DNA of 47,191 nt from a virus. Position 1 is the stretch's first letter. The number at the start of each line of letters is the position of its first letter. Below the pieces are notes generated by a model. That model saw only the letters and a list, made by a program, of their open reading frames with translations. It made no database searches and was not told where the DNA came from. The position numbers were made by a program, and so were the translations under genes. Positions 23,281-32,344 of this stretch are shown one piece after another. The stretch is from the IMG/VR virus record IMGVR_UViG_3300043436_003709, positions 1 through 47,191 of that record; one strand, 5' to 3'.

Positions 23281-23898
23281 CTATTTTACAAATTCATAAT
23301 ATTTTTTAGTTTTCTCATTTCTGTCTTGAAGACCATGTGTACCACCGTTTATACGTTTTGTAAGAGCTAGAATGGCTGCATCGTTTATTCCTTGATCACA
23401 AATTGACCATAACTTATTTTTATCAAAGAAGAACATAGCTGATTCAAATGCATAAACTGTAGCTACTAGATCAGGGTTGGTCATAATTTCTGGTTTGTCT
23501 AAGTACTTAGCAAACTCAGCATAATTTGATTTACCAGTTAATTGAAGAGCTCCTCTTCCTCTAAACTTCCAACCATCTCCTGAGGCTATATCTCCATTAC
23601 CCATTCTTGAGGCATATACTACATTTGCTATTTTCTCAGCATTTCTTGCAAAAGCATTAGCGTCTCTTCCAGCATTTTTAAAATACTTAGGGAAAATTTT
23701 ATTTAATCCTGCTGCAGAGTAGTTTAGGTTTTCTGAGAATAATTTATACCCTCCTGTTTCGTGAGAGGTTTGTGCAAAGAAATGTGCAGCTCTTACGGGA
23801 GTTAATTTATAAAACTCCATTGCTTTTTTCATTGTTCCAGGACCGAATGCTCCATCTGCTGTTACTCCAATTTTTGTTTGTAGACTTCTTAAACTCAT
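23281..23898 (-). CDS. Endolysin, glycoside hydrolase family 19
   Basis: 205 residues. Residues 1-~30 are a short peptidoglycan-binding-like segment (GVTADGAFGPGTMKKAMEFY). The GH19 (chitinase/lysozyme) core follows: AHFFAQTSHETGGYKLFSEN, with the catalytic Glu in HETGG, then LNYSAAGL, and the second conserved block GWKFRGRGALQLTGKSNYAE. It cleaves the glycan strand of peptidoglycan. No signal peptide, so it depends on the holin. Complete and of normal length. Confidence 0.9.
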   Translation of the reverse strand: MSLRSLQTKIGVTADGAFGPGTMKKAMEFYKLTPVRAAHFFAQTSHETGGYKLFSENLNYSAAGLNKIFPKYFKNAGRDANAFARNAEKIANVVYASRMGNGDIASGDGWKFRGRGALQLTGKSNYAEFAKYLDKPEIMTNPDLVATVYAFESAMFFFDKNKLWSICDQGINDAAILALTKRINGGTHGLQDRNEKTKKYYEFVK

Positions 23899-23922
23899 TT
23901 TTTACTTATTTTTAATAATTTA

Positions 23923-24660
23923 CTATTTACTTTCTGTTGCATATTTAACTCCCATAATGGTACCTACAATGGAAAAGGCATTGGTTAATAAAATACCAAA
24001 CATATTTGACCATGTTGATCCAATTATCTGTGTATCTTTAGAGGTATATATGGCAAGGCAGTACATAATCGATGTTATCACTCCTACTCCTATTATTACC
24101 ATTAACGCAACTTTAACTACCACTCCTACTAATTCTGACTGGCTTTTCTTTATTAGTACATCTAAATCATTTAATGCATTATTTTTTTCAATCTCAATTG
24201 AATTTTTTAATGCTTCGGATTTTTCTAATTCTAATTTTAAATCCTCAGTTAATTTTTCAATCTTCTTTCCAGCTTCAATAGTTTCAGTAATGTCTGAAGC
24301 TATTTTCATTACTTTTGAAATCTTTCCATTTTCATCGAAAATGGGATTATAAGTTGCTTGCAAATAAATGGCAGTACCATCACGTTTTACTCTTTCAATT
24401 TCTCCAGAAAAAAATTCACCTCTTCTTAATGTTTTCCAAAAATCTTCATATTCTTTTGAATCTGCATAGGATGGCTTGACAAATATACTATGATGTCTGC
24501 CAATAATTTTGGGAGAATCACTTACTTTATATCCTAAAGTTTGCAAAAATATACTATTGGCCTGAAGGATGATACCATCCAGATCAAACTCAATAATAGC
24601 ACTACTCTTATCAATTGCTTCCAATCGACTCAGTAATTCTGAGTTGTTTAATTTTTTCAT
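23923..24660 (-). CDS. PAS-domain membrane protein in the lysis cassette
   Basis: The reading frame extends to a TTG at 24678, but the first ATG is 24660, used here (245 residues, MKKLNNSELL). Residues ~12-125: PAS domain (IIEFDLDGIILQANSIFL, GRHHSIFVKP, FFSGEIERVKRDGT, YNPIFDENGKISKVMKIASD), as in Aer/MCP-type sensors. Residues ~127-175: coiled coil. Then two membrane helices, ~178-203 and ~217-238. It lies between the endolysin and a small holin-like gene. No kinase, HAMP or methyl-accepting part is present. A role as a signal-sensing holin or holin regulator is inferred. Confidence 0.8.
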   Translation of the reverse strand: MKKLNNSELLSRLEAIDKSSAIIEFDLDGIILQANSIFLQTLGYKVSDSPKIIGRHHSIFVKPSYADSKEYEDFWKTLRRGEFFSGEIERVKRDGTAIYLQATYNPIFDENGKISKVMKIASDITETIEAGKKIEKLTEDLKLELEKSEALKNSIEIEKNNALNDLDVLIKKSQSELVGVVVKVALMVIIGVGVITSIMYCLAIYTSKDTQIIGSTWSNMFGILLTNAFSIVGTIMGVKYATESK

Positions 24661-24680
24661 GTCAATTAAACTACTCAAAA

Positions 24681-24986
24681 CTATTCTTCTGTATTCTTAT
24701 TACCTCCTTTAAAACCTGCAAATTTTTCAATTACATCTGGAAGGAATGAACCTAATGTAATGTACATGAATGCATCAAAGATGTACTCGTTTAATTCTAA
24801 AGGTTTGCCAAGGTAACCTGTTATAAGGTCTACTATAATAGCAATTACCATTACCATGAATGACATGAATCCAATTACAACTTTTTCGTTGTAGTCGTTT
24901 GATTTTTTAAAGATACTGAAAAATCCCATAAAATAATTTTTTAAGTTAGTTAGTACATAACGAATTGGTAATAACAAATTTTTCAT
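24681..24986 (-). CDS. Holin-like two-TM protein, 101 aa
   Basis: Two hydrophobic segments (~39-57 VVIGFMSFMVMVIAIIVDL, ~70-85 DAFMYITLGSFLPDVI) separated by a short loop, with a charged C-terminus (KGGNKNTEE). First gene of the lysis run, 20 nt before the PAS gene. Small size and position suggest a holin or antiholin; no family named with certainty. A class II motif lies upstream. Confidence 0.55.
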   Translation of the reverse strand: MKNLLLPIRYVLTNLKNYFMGFFSIFKKSNDYNEKVVIGFMSFMVMVIAIIVDLITGYLGKPLELNEYIFDAFMYITLGSFLPDVIEKFAGFKGGNKNTEE

Positions 24987-25003
24987 AGTAACTGTTTTGA
25001 TCT

Positions 25004-25013
25004 ATAATAAATA
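25004..25013 (-). promoter_or_regulatory. Possible class II motif before the lysis operon
   Basis: Minus-strand GCTATTTATTATAG, 17 nt before the ATG at 24986; one base off the CTATTTATA form. It follows the terminator at 25018-25043 directly. Confidence 0.4.
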
Positions 25014-25017
25014 GCAC

Positions 25018-25043
25018 AAAAAAAAGAGGCACAAGGCCTCTTT
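25018..25043 (-). terminator. Intrinsic terminator before the lysis operon
   Basis: Minus-strand stem AAAGAGGC / GCCTCTTT, loop CTTGT, followed by eight T. Strong terminator ending the GroESL-to-zinc-ribbon transcript. Confidence 0.9.
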
Positions 25044-25064
25044 GATGTTTAAGTAGAGTCTGGT

Positions 25065-25298
25065 TTACTCTCCTATATTCATGTGTTTTAATTCCTTTGG
25101 AAGGAACTCAGTATTGACATGACCGCAGGCCATGCATGCGAATACCGGAATAGGCATGTAGGTTGTTTGCCCGGTACCTGTTAATATTCCTGATGCTTTT
25201 CTAATGTGAAGGGCTTCTTCAAAGAAGGTGTGTCCACACTTCTCGCATTCTACCGGCAGTGTTTGATCAATCGATAGGTTCATTCTTGGTTGTTCCAT
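25065..25298 (-). CDS. Phage zinc-ribbon protein, 77 aa
   Basis: C18-x2-C21 (CEKCGHTFFEEAL) and C55-x2-C58 (CMACGHVN) make a four-Cys zinc ribbon of the rubredoxin/zinc-beta-ribbon type, with a conserved RKASGILTGTGQTTYMPIPV core. I recall close relatives in T4-like and marine phages as hypothetical proteins. Overlaps the gene upstream by 19 bp. Function unknown. Confidence 0.75.
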   Translation of the reverse strand: MEQPRMNLSIDQTLPVECEKCGHTFFEEALHIRKASGILTGTGQTTYMPIPVFACMACGHVNTEFLPKELKHMNIGE

Positions 25299-25555
25299 TG
25301 TCTTTGTTTTTCTTTACCACATAACTCGTCTACCTTTACCTCCTGACCTGCAATTTGAAATACAGTGGTCGGGGTAATATATGGTCCTTTTTTTGATATG
25401 TTTGCCGCTCTTTCTAAAAGTAGTTCCATGTTACCATTAGTAATAGATGTACGTAATATTTCTATAATTGTTGTAAATCTCTTCTGATGTATTGTAGGGG
25501 TGGGGATTATTCCTTCCTCTAGGAGTTCGTAGTACTTTTTTACTGAGTCTGACAT
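25280..25555 (-). CDS. Hypothetical protein, 91 aa
   Basis: Helical soluble protein (KKYYELLEEGIIPTPTIHQK, MELLLERAANISKKG). No family recognised. Shares an operon with the zinc-ribbon gene it overlaps and follows the 87-residue membrane gene by 5 nt. Confidence 0.55.
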   Translation of the reverse strand: MSDSVKKYYELLEEGIIPTPTIHQKRFTTIIEILRTSITNGNMELLLERAANISKKGPYITPTTVFQIAGQEVKVDELCGKEKQRQWNNQE

Positions 25556-25560
25556 ATCTT

Positions 25561-25824
25561 TTATGTGTTATTTTTTCTTAGGGTAGTATTTTCTTTTTTC
25601 TTTGGTTTTTCTCCCTCAACATTTACAGCTTTAATTTCTTCTGATATTACCTCAATATTCAATATATCAACTTCTGGTTCATTTACTTCTTGTACCTCTT
25701 GGTTATTGTAAAAGTCTTTTGTTATTTCCGTTAATGACCTTTGTCCTTTTGTTAGGTATGCTCCAATTGCGATTGATGCAGCAAATATAACAATAAGTAG
25801 TGTAATACTTTCTAATCCTGTCAT
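25561..25824 (-). CDS. Membrane-anchored acidic protein, 87 aa
   Basis: N-terminal TM (SITLLIVIFAASIAIGAYL) followed by an acidic stretch (EVQEVNEPEVDILNIEVI) and a basic tail (KPKKKENTTLRKN). No family recognised. The GC-rich repeat copy 2 lies 18 nt before its start. Confidence 0.6.
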   Translation of the reverse strand: MTGLESITLLIVIFAASIAIGAYLTKGQRSLTEITKDFYNNQEVQEVNEPEVDILNIEVISEEIKAVNVEGEKPKKKENTTLRKNNT

Positions 25825-25842
25825 GATATTTTTTTGTTTTGT

Positions 25843-25923
25843 CTCCCCCCTTTGGGTGGAGTGTTAATAAAATTTGCGCGAGATACCTTCGGTGAGGAGA
25901 GAGAAGCGACCCCCTCCTCCCCT
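25843..25923. repeat. GC-rich structured element, copy 2
   Basis: Bases 25871-25923 match 430-481 (two substitutions, one inserted A). The hairpin with TTC loop is kept: C-G in copy 1 becomes U-G here if read on the plus strand. The preceding hairpin (25843-25861, CTCC/GGAG and CCC/GGG around TTT) differs in sequence from that of copy 1 but occupies the same place. It starts 8 nt after the stop of the histone-like gene on the coding strand. Confidence 0.8.
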
Positions 25924-25931
25924 GCCGGTCT

Positions 25932-26105
25932 TTACTTTGCTTTTGATTCTTCTGTTGAAGCTTTTCTATACTCTGTGATTAATTTCTTAACCTCTCCAAT
26001 TGCTTTACGTGCATTGGCTTGTGACTTCTTAGTTGTTCCGTTGTGTTGTGCAGCAAATTCTTGATACATCCCGTCAATCTTCTCAAATAACTCTTGTTTG
26101 TTCAT
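25932..26105 (-). CDS. Histone H1-like DNA-binding protein, 57 aa
   Basis: Start taken at the internal ATG at 26105 (MNKQELFEKIDGMYQEF), 22 nt after the GroEL stop; the longer frame overlaps GroEL. The core (GTTKKSQANARKAIGEVKKL, then EYRKASTEESKAK) matches the short histone H1-like (Hc1) proteins of Bacteroidota, which bind DNA with a basic helix. A phage copy could shape phage or host DNA. Likely third gene of the GroESL transcript. Confidence 0.7.
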   Translation of the reverse strand: MNKQELFEKIDGMYQEFAAQHNGTTKKSQANARKAIGEVKKLITEYRKASTEESKAK

Positions 26106-26127
26106 CTTGTTTGATTTTAAATTAATA

Positions 26128-28070
<1,943 letters not shown>

Positions 28071-28099
28071 AAACTGATTTTAATTTAAAACTTATTTTA

Positions 28100-28130
28100 T
28101 TAATATATGGATAAATATCTAAGGAAACAA
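28100..28130 (-). promoter_or_regulatory. Class I promoter for groES-groEL
   Basis: TTG (28130-28128), 20 bases, TATATTAA (28107-28100), 29 nt before the groES ATG. Lies just after the DNA polymerase stop. Confidence 0.8.
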
Positions 28131-28133
28131 CTT

Positions 28134-30467
28134 CTAATGGCCCTCTGCGAAATTATTTGCTATCTGCGGCGGTGCTTTTAAAGTTACTCCTGGAAGCTTT
28201 GTTGTCTGTTCCATCAACTCTTGAACGTAAGGCATAAACATCTCTGCTTGATCTTCTCTTACATTTATAATTAACTGGTCATGAATCTGAGCTTGTACTC
28301 TAGCATCTATTCCTAACTCTTTTGCTTTTCTGTTGATCTGAATTGCTGCCCTATTTACAACCGCCGCTGCTAGTGATTGTAACTGATAATTCAAGCAGTT
28401 GTTTAATCCATTTCGATAATCTCTATACATCTGCATTACAGGATCCTTTCCGTAGGTAGTCTCTAAATCCTTTCTGAATCTCCAGTCTAATACTTGATCT
28501 CCAAATTTTTCAAAGATAAGTTTTACTTTTGGTAAGTGACGAATACGTCCTACTTTATTCTGAATGAAGCCATGCTTCTTAACTTGCTCTCTTGAATTAA
28601 TTCTCCATTCCTTTAATTGAGGAAAACCGTCTAAGTAACCTGCTACTAAAGTGTCTGCTTCTTTCTGAGATATATCTAAAGTCTTTGCTAATGCATATGC
28701 TTCCATTCCGTAGGCAATTCCTAAAGAATAAGCCTTAGCTTGATTTCTTTTTACTGGATCTAATTTCTTTAAGAAGATAGGAGATTTCGTATCAGGAGAA
28801 ACACCGTCTGGATACTTTAACTTATCTTGATCTAACTTCTCAGTTCTAATAGCAACAGTAGAATAAAAATCCCATCCGTTGTTAAAAATCTCTTGAAGAT
28901 TAATATCACCTGCTACAGAAGCAAAGCAGTGAGGTTCTAGAGAAGTATAGTCATTATCAATTAACTTTCTTCCTTCTCCTGCAATTAAGAACTCTCTTAC
29001 TACGTTTGTATATTTTACAAGTAGCGGGGTATCTTCTCCTTCTTCTTTAGGTTTTGGTAATTGCTGAGCATCTGAACCGTATCTTCCTGATACTGTACCG
29101 TGCTGCTTGTAATAGAAATAATATCTTCCGTCTTCTTGACCGTCTAGGAATCTATCGATGTAAGTTGATTTAATCTTTAGTAACTTATTGTACGTTCTAA
29201 GATTATTTGCCCATTCATAAGTCTTAGATAACTCCTCTAACATATCCATATCGAATTGATCTTGACCTTTCTTAGTCTGAGTAAGAGGTTTAATTCCCAT
29301 ATACTTGAATGCAATCTCACCTAAGTGTTTCTTAGATTGTATATTCAAATACTCTCCTTCATTTTCTTCCTTCCACATTGACGTAGAAATTCTAACAACT
29401 TCTATTTCATCTAGCAATTTTAAATCCCCTGTCAGTAGGAACTGCTTTACATTACTCTCTTCTAACTCCTCAATAGCTTTTTTAGTTAAAGAATACTTTC
29501 CTGTCTTCTTACTTCTTTCCAATGGAAGAGAATGAAGCATAATTAAATTCTGTGCCCAGTTCCCTTTGTTAGAAGGAGGGTAAGTATTGAGTGCTGTATC
29601 TACTACCCACTCCTTGGCCTCTGGAATAGATATTATACTGTTGATTACAATTCTCTTATTTAATTCTAAATCGTTTGTAATATCTTCTTTAGTCTTTTCT
29701 AGTAACGGAAGGTCTAAAGCTACTCCTAACTCTTCCATTGGAACAGTTACTTCTTTATAAAGAGGCATTACTTCTTCTTCAAAGAAGAATTTCTCCAGTC
29801 CTTCTTCCTTTAATACTTTTAAAAAGTGATTACATACCCTGAGTGTTAAATCCGTATCGGCAGCAGCATATTTGGAAAGAATTGCCATATCTGCTTTATA
29901 GATTTCGTAAAGATCTTTTGTAGTTGATCCTCCATTTGCTTTGATAGATTCTTTTAGTTCTACCTGCTCTTTGTTGGCTGCTTCCTCTACATTCAATCCA
30001 ATCTCTTTCTGAATAGAAATTGCTAGAGGTTTAAGTCCAAACACACCCATACCAGCACCTTCCTCTTGTACTGTATGAACAAGGAGAGCTGTATCTACCC
30101 AAAGATCTTCTAACAAAGATACTCCGTAGTAGTTCTTAGTAATACGGCAGTCAAAAGAAGCATTGTGCATTACTAGTTTCTTACCCTTAAGGAGCGGGAG
30201 TAACTTTTTAGTAATACCATGTGCTCCTTTTCCGCCAATAGTACATTCCTCTAATTGATTTGTTTCTGTATTCCATTTCTGAGTTGGTAGGTAAAATCCT
30301 ATCCCCTCCTCTCCAGATATAGACCATCCTACAATTTGATCCTTTCTTACATTTATTCCTGTTGTCTCAGTATCATAAGCAAGAACTTCTGATTGGTTGA
30401 TATGTTCGATAAGGAGGTTAACTGTTTCTATATCCTCTACTAGGTAGTATTTTTTTTCTATTTGCAT
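28134..30467 (-). CDS. Family A DNA polymerase with 3'-5' exonuclease
   Basis: The frame opens with a TTG at 30482; I use the ATG at 30467, 1 nt after the upstream stop (777 residues). Exonuclease: LAYDTETTG (D32, E34), HNASFD (near 105) and YAAADTDLTLR (near 205). Polymerase: SGRYGSDAQQLP, motif A NDYTSLEPH (D506), motif B RNQAKAYSLGIAYG (R574, K578, Y near 586), motif C QIHDQLI (D730). In family A the residue after that Asp is normally Glu; here it is Gln. No 5'-3' exonuclease domain. Replicative phage polymerase. Confidence 0.93.
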   Translation of the reverse strand: MQIEKKYYLVEDIETVNLLIEHINQSEVLAYDTETTGINVRKDQIVGWSISGEEGIGFYLPTQKWNTETNQLEECTIGGKGAHGITKKLLPLLKGKKLVMHNASFDCRITKNYYGVSLLEDLWVDTALLVHTVQEEGAGMGVFGLKPLAISIQKEIGLNVEEAANKEQVELKESIKANGGSTTKDLYEIYKADMAILSKYAAADTDLTLRVCNHFLKVLKEEGLEKFFFEEEVMPLYKEVTVPMEELGVALDLPLLEKTKEDITNDLELNKRIVINSIISIPEAKEWVVDTALNTYPPSNKGNWAQNLIMLHSLPLERSKKTGKYSLTKKAIEELEESNVKQFLLTGDLKLLDEIEVVRISTSMWKEENEGEYLNIQSKKHLGEIAFKYMGIKPLTQTKKGQDQFDMDMLEELSKTYEWANNLRTYNKLLKIKSTYIDRFLDGQEDGRYYFYYKQHGTVSGRYGSDAQQLPKPKEEGEDTPLLVKYTNVVREFLIAGEGRKLIDNDYTSLEPHCFASVAGDINLQEIFNNGWDFYSTVAIRTEKLDQDKLKYPDGVSPDTKSPIFLKKLDPVKRNQAKAYSLGIAYGMEAYALAKTLDISQKEADTLVAGYLDGFPQLKEWRINSREQVKKHGFIQNKVGRIRHLPKVKLIFEKFGDQVLDWRFRKDLETTYGKDPVMQMYRDYRNGLNNCLNYQLQSLAAAVVNRAAIQINRKAKELGIDARVQAQIHDQLIINVREDQAEMFMPYVQELMEQTTKLPGVTLKAPPQIANNFAEGH

Positions 30468-30468
30468 A

Positions 30469-31074
30469 TTAGTCAAATCCAAAGTATAAGTCGTTTGTTA
30501 ACTGTGTAATATCGCCTCTCTCTATAATCTCTTTTGTAAGTATCTGTTTGCTCTCTAAGCATAGTCCAAATCCGTACTTTGCGTATTTTAATGTTCTATT
30601 AAAAGTAGCGACAGGCTTTTCAATATGTTCATCCAGGACTAACTTCCCTAAGAGTAGGTGTTCAAAAAATTTAGCATGGTAGACGAATTGATACTCTTCT
30701 TTTCCTTTTGGTAGTATGTAGGCAGCTTTTACAATTGTAAAATCAAACCGATCTAAAGTATCTTCACATGGCAAGTACAGACTTCTTACCAGCTCTACCA
30801 TCACTTTTGTTTCTTTATTTAAAAACCCTACGCAGTTTTCATTTTCGTAAACTCTCTTGTACTTTTTACTTTTTTGATACTTCCGCAATGCTTGGTTGAA
30901 GTCTTCCTCACAATCAAAAAAGATATCTATATCCCGTACTTTCTGTTTTTGAAAAATATTTTTAAAACATCCTCCTGCTATGAAGCCTTTTGTCCCTTTA
31001 ACGTACTGTCTTAACTGGTGTAGTTCTTTATACCCTATTGCAGGGTGCTGGTCGTACTTTCTTATTTTATCCAT
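30469..31074 (-). CDS. Pol-beta-type nucleotidyltransferase
   Basis: 201 residues. GFIAGGCFKNIF with VRDIDIFF supplies the GG and D-x-D motifs of the nucleotidyltransferase superfamily (as in CCA-adding enzymes), followed by a helical C-domain with a catalytic-type Asp (TLDRFDFTIVKA). Without the RNA-binding tail of CCA enzymes, substrate is unknown. It precedes the polymerase gene by 1 nt, so may share its replication operon. Confidence 0.65.
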   Translation of the reverse strand: MDKIRKYDQHPAIGYKELHQLRQYVKGTKGFIAGGCFKNIFQKQKVRDIDIFFDCEEDFNQALRKYQKSKKYKRVYENENCVGFLNKETKVMVELVRSLYLPCEDTLDRFDFTIVKAAYILPKGKEEYQFVYHAKFFEHLLLGKLVLDEHIEKPVATFNRTLKYAKYGFGLCLESKQILTKEIIERGDITQLTNDLYFGFD

Positions 31075-31092
31075 AACTGATTTTATATATTA

Positions 31093-31123
31093 TAAAGATA
31101 AGAAAAGAGCTGCAATTAAGCAA
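31093..31123 (-). promoter_or_regulatory. Class I promoter for the nucleotidyltransferase-polymerase operon
   Basis: TTG (31123-31121), 20 bases, TATCTTTA (31100-31093). The TTG lies in the terminator stem at 31104-31129. Confidence 0.8.
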
Positions 31124-31129
31124 CTCTTT
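31104..31129 (-). terminator. Terminator fused to promoter
   Basis: Minus-strand stem AAAGAGTTGC / GCAGCTCTTT (one T-G pair), loop TTAATT, then TCTTATC. Same stem family as at 623 and 31496. Confidence 0.75.
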
Positions 31130-31140
31130 CTATATTATTT

Positions 31141-31458
31141 TTAATTTACTGTACCGTAGTTTTTAGGATTTGTTGCGATTGCAATTGCTTTTTCTACTGC
31201 TAACTCTAAAGGAATATTTTCTAAATGAAATTCCTTGCTTAACTTTACTAAAGCTTTATGCATGTTGTTATTAAATCCTCCTTTCGGTAATTCTATTCCT
31301 AGTCTTTTTAATTCTGTAGTTATTCCTTCTCCAAAGTGGTCTGAGGTTTGTTTTACGTCTTTCGGAGTCCATGCTTTGATGTTAAGTTCTATTTCCTCTT
31401 TTGCTTGAGAAGTTAATAGAATTTCTGCTTGTAACGTTTTTGAATTAAAATTTTCCAT
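31141..31458 (-). CDS. Hypothetical protein, 105 aa
   Basis: Soluble, helical, with the segment GFNNNMHKALVKLSKEFHLE and ELAVEKAIAIATNP. No family recognised. A one-gene unit between two promoter-terminator modules (GTTATG start). Confidence 0.6.
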   Translation of the reverse strand: MENFNSKTLQAEILLTSQAKEEIELNIKAWTPKDVKQTSDHFGEGITTELKRLGIELPKGGFNNNMHKALVKLSKEFHLENIPLELAVEKAIAIATNPKNYGTVN

Positions 31459-31480
31459 AACTATATTGTTTAAATTATTA

Positions 31481-31516
31481 ATACCTAAATATACGAAAAG
31501 AGCTGCGGTTAAGCAA
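31481..31516 (-). promoter_or_regulatory. Class I promoter, TTG-N20-TATATTTA
   Basis: TTG (31516-31514), 20 bases, TATATTTA (31493-31486), GGTAT. The TTG is inside the stem at 31496-31523. Confidence 0.8.
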
Positions 31517-31523
31517 CTCTTTT
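31496..31523 (-). terminator. Terminator fused to promoter
   Basis: Minus-strand stem AAAAGAGTTGC / GCAGCTCTTTT, loop TTAACC, then CGTATATTTA. Ends the 89-residue gene transcript. Confidence 0.75.
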
Positions 31524-31526
31524 GTA

Positions 31527-31796
31527 TTAAAATTCCCCGTAAAGATCAAACTTTTCTGGCTCTGGAGGTGTCCAAGTAACTGTTTGTGTCTTGATAGCAA
31601 ATAGATTTCCTTCTAGAGGTTCAAGTCGGTAAGCTCCTTTAAACTCTGTTGCTCTCATATAAGCTGTAAGAGTTGGTACTAATCCTTCAATTGGCTCTCT
31701 TGGACTATCTTTCCATAATCCTAACCATCTATCTCCTGGAGGTTTTCTCTTTGCTATTACGTCCAGTACTTCCTCTACTCTAGAATTTGCTTCCAT
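31527..31796 (-). CDS. Hypothetical protein, 89 aa
   Basis: Pro- and Trp-containing soluble protein (RKPPGDRWLGLWKDSPREPI, TVTWTPPEPEKF). I do not recognise a family. The start overlaps the LAGLIDADG gene stop by one base (TAATGG), so it is translated with it. Confidence 0.55.
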   Translation of the reverse strand: MEANSRVEEVLDVIAKRKPPGDRWLGLWKDSPREPIEGLVPTLTAYMRATEFKGAYRLEPLEGNLFAIKTQTVTWTPPEPEKFDLYGEF

Positions 31797-32167
31797 TATT
31801 GTTCGTATTTATTAAATTCGTTTAATAGTTGATCTATTCTCTCTCTTCTCCTTTTTCCCATATGTGGGTAGATTGTATTCAATACAGTCCTGATTCCTTG
31901 TCGACTTGTTACAGCCCATATGTACTGTTCTTTATAGTGGTTTTTGTATTTCTTTACATAGGAAGATTTCCCTGGATATATTTTATGTAGGGTATCAATA
32001 GTATCTTCGTCAGTGGAACTTACTGTTAGTTCTGCACAGAGATACCCTGTTTTTTTATTATACCTACAGCTTATACTTCCTTCTCCTTCTATAATTCCCA
32101 CTAACCATCCTAGTTCAAAATCAGAGATATTAAGATCTCCTATTTTAGTTCTTTTCTTTTGTATCAT
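31796..32167 (-). CDS. LAGLIDADG-type homing endonuclease, single motif
   Basis: The frame starts with a TTG at 32170; the first ATG is 32167. 123 residues. LVGIIEGEGSI is the LAGLIDADG motif with acidic residue (EGEGS), followed by beta strands and a basic C-terminus (GKRRRERIDQLLNEF). One motif means it would act as a homodimer. It overlaps the upstream RHH gene by 23 bp and precedes the 89-residue gene; no intron is visible. Selfish mobile gene. Confidence 0.8.
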   Translation of the reverse strand: MIQKKRTKIGDLNISDFELGWLVGIIEGEGSISCRYNKKTGYLCAELTVSSTDEDTIDTLHKIYPGKSSYVKKYKNHYKEQYIWAVTSRQGIRTVLNTIYPHMGKRRRERIDQLLNEFNKYEQ

Positions 32168-32288
32168 CAAGCTCTTTTTTAATTAACATTTCCACAAGCC
32201 ATTGCAACTTCAATCCATTCTCATTACAGTGTTTTTTTAACCTGTCGTGAAGTTCTTTTTTTATTTGAATTGAAGTTGTATTTAGCAT
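32145..32288 (-). CDS. Ribbon-helix-helix protein, 47 aa
   Basis: Short frame beginning MLNTTSIQIKKELHDRLKKH, then NGLKLQWLVEMLIKKEL. It matches the RHH pattern: a short strand (TSIQIKKEL), then two helices. It begins with the same MLNT as the RHH protein at 20719-20907. Overlaps the LAGLIDADG gene by 23 bp. A possible operator is the palindrome at 32327-32342 upstream of its start. Confidence 0.65.
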   Translation of the reverse strand: MLNTTSIQIKKELHDRLKKHCNENGLKLQWLVEMLIKKELDDTKEKN

Positions 32289-32300
32289 TGTATTCTTTAT

Positions 32301-32309
32301 TATAAATAG
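32301..32309 (-). promoter_or_regulatory. Class II motif CTATTTATA
   Basis: Minus-strand CCTATTTATAATAAAG, 12 nt upstream of the RHH ATG at 32288, the same distance as at 7612-7620. Followed on the 5' side by the queF terminator. Confidence 0.5.
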
Positions 32310-32326
32310 GCTTGTTTTATAAAAAA

Positions 32327-32342
32327 CTATAGAATTCTATAG
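32327..32342 (-). terminator. Palindromic AT-rich terminator after queF
   Basis: Perfect 16-bp palindrome CTATAGAATTCTATAG followed on the minus strand by TTTTTT. Its flanks extend the symmetry slightly. Could also serve as the RHH operator. Starts 2 nt after the queF stop. Confidence 0.6.
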
Positions 32343-32344
32343 AA

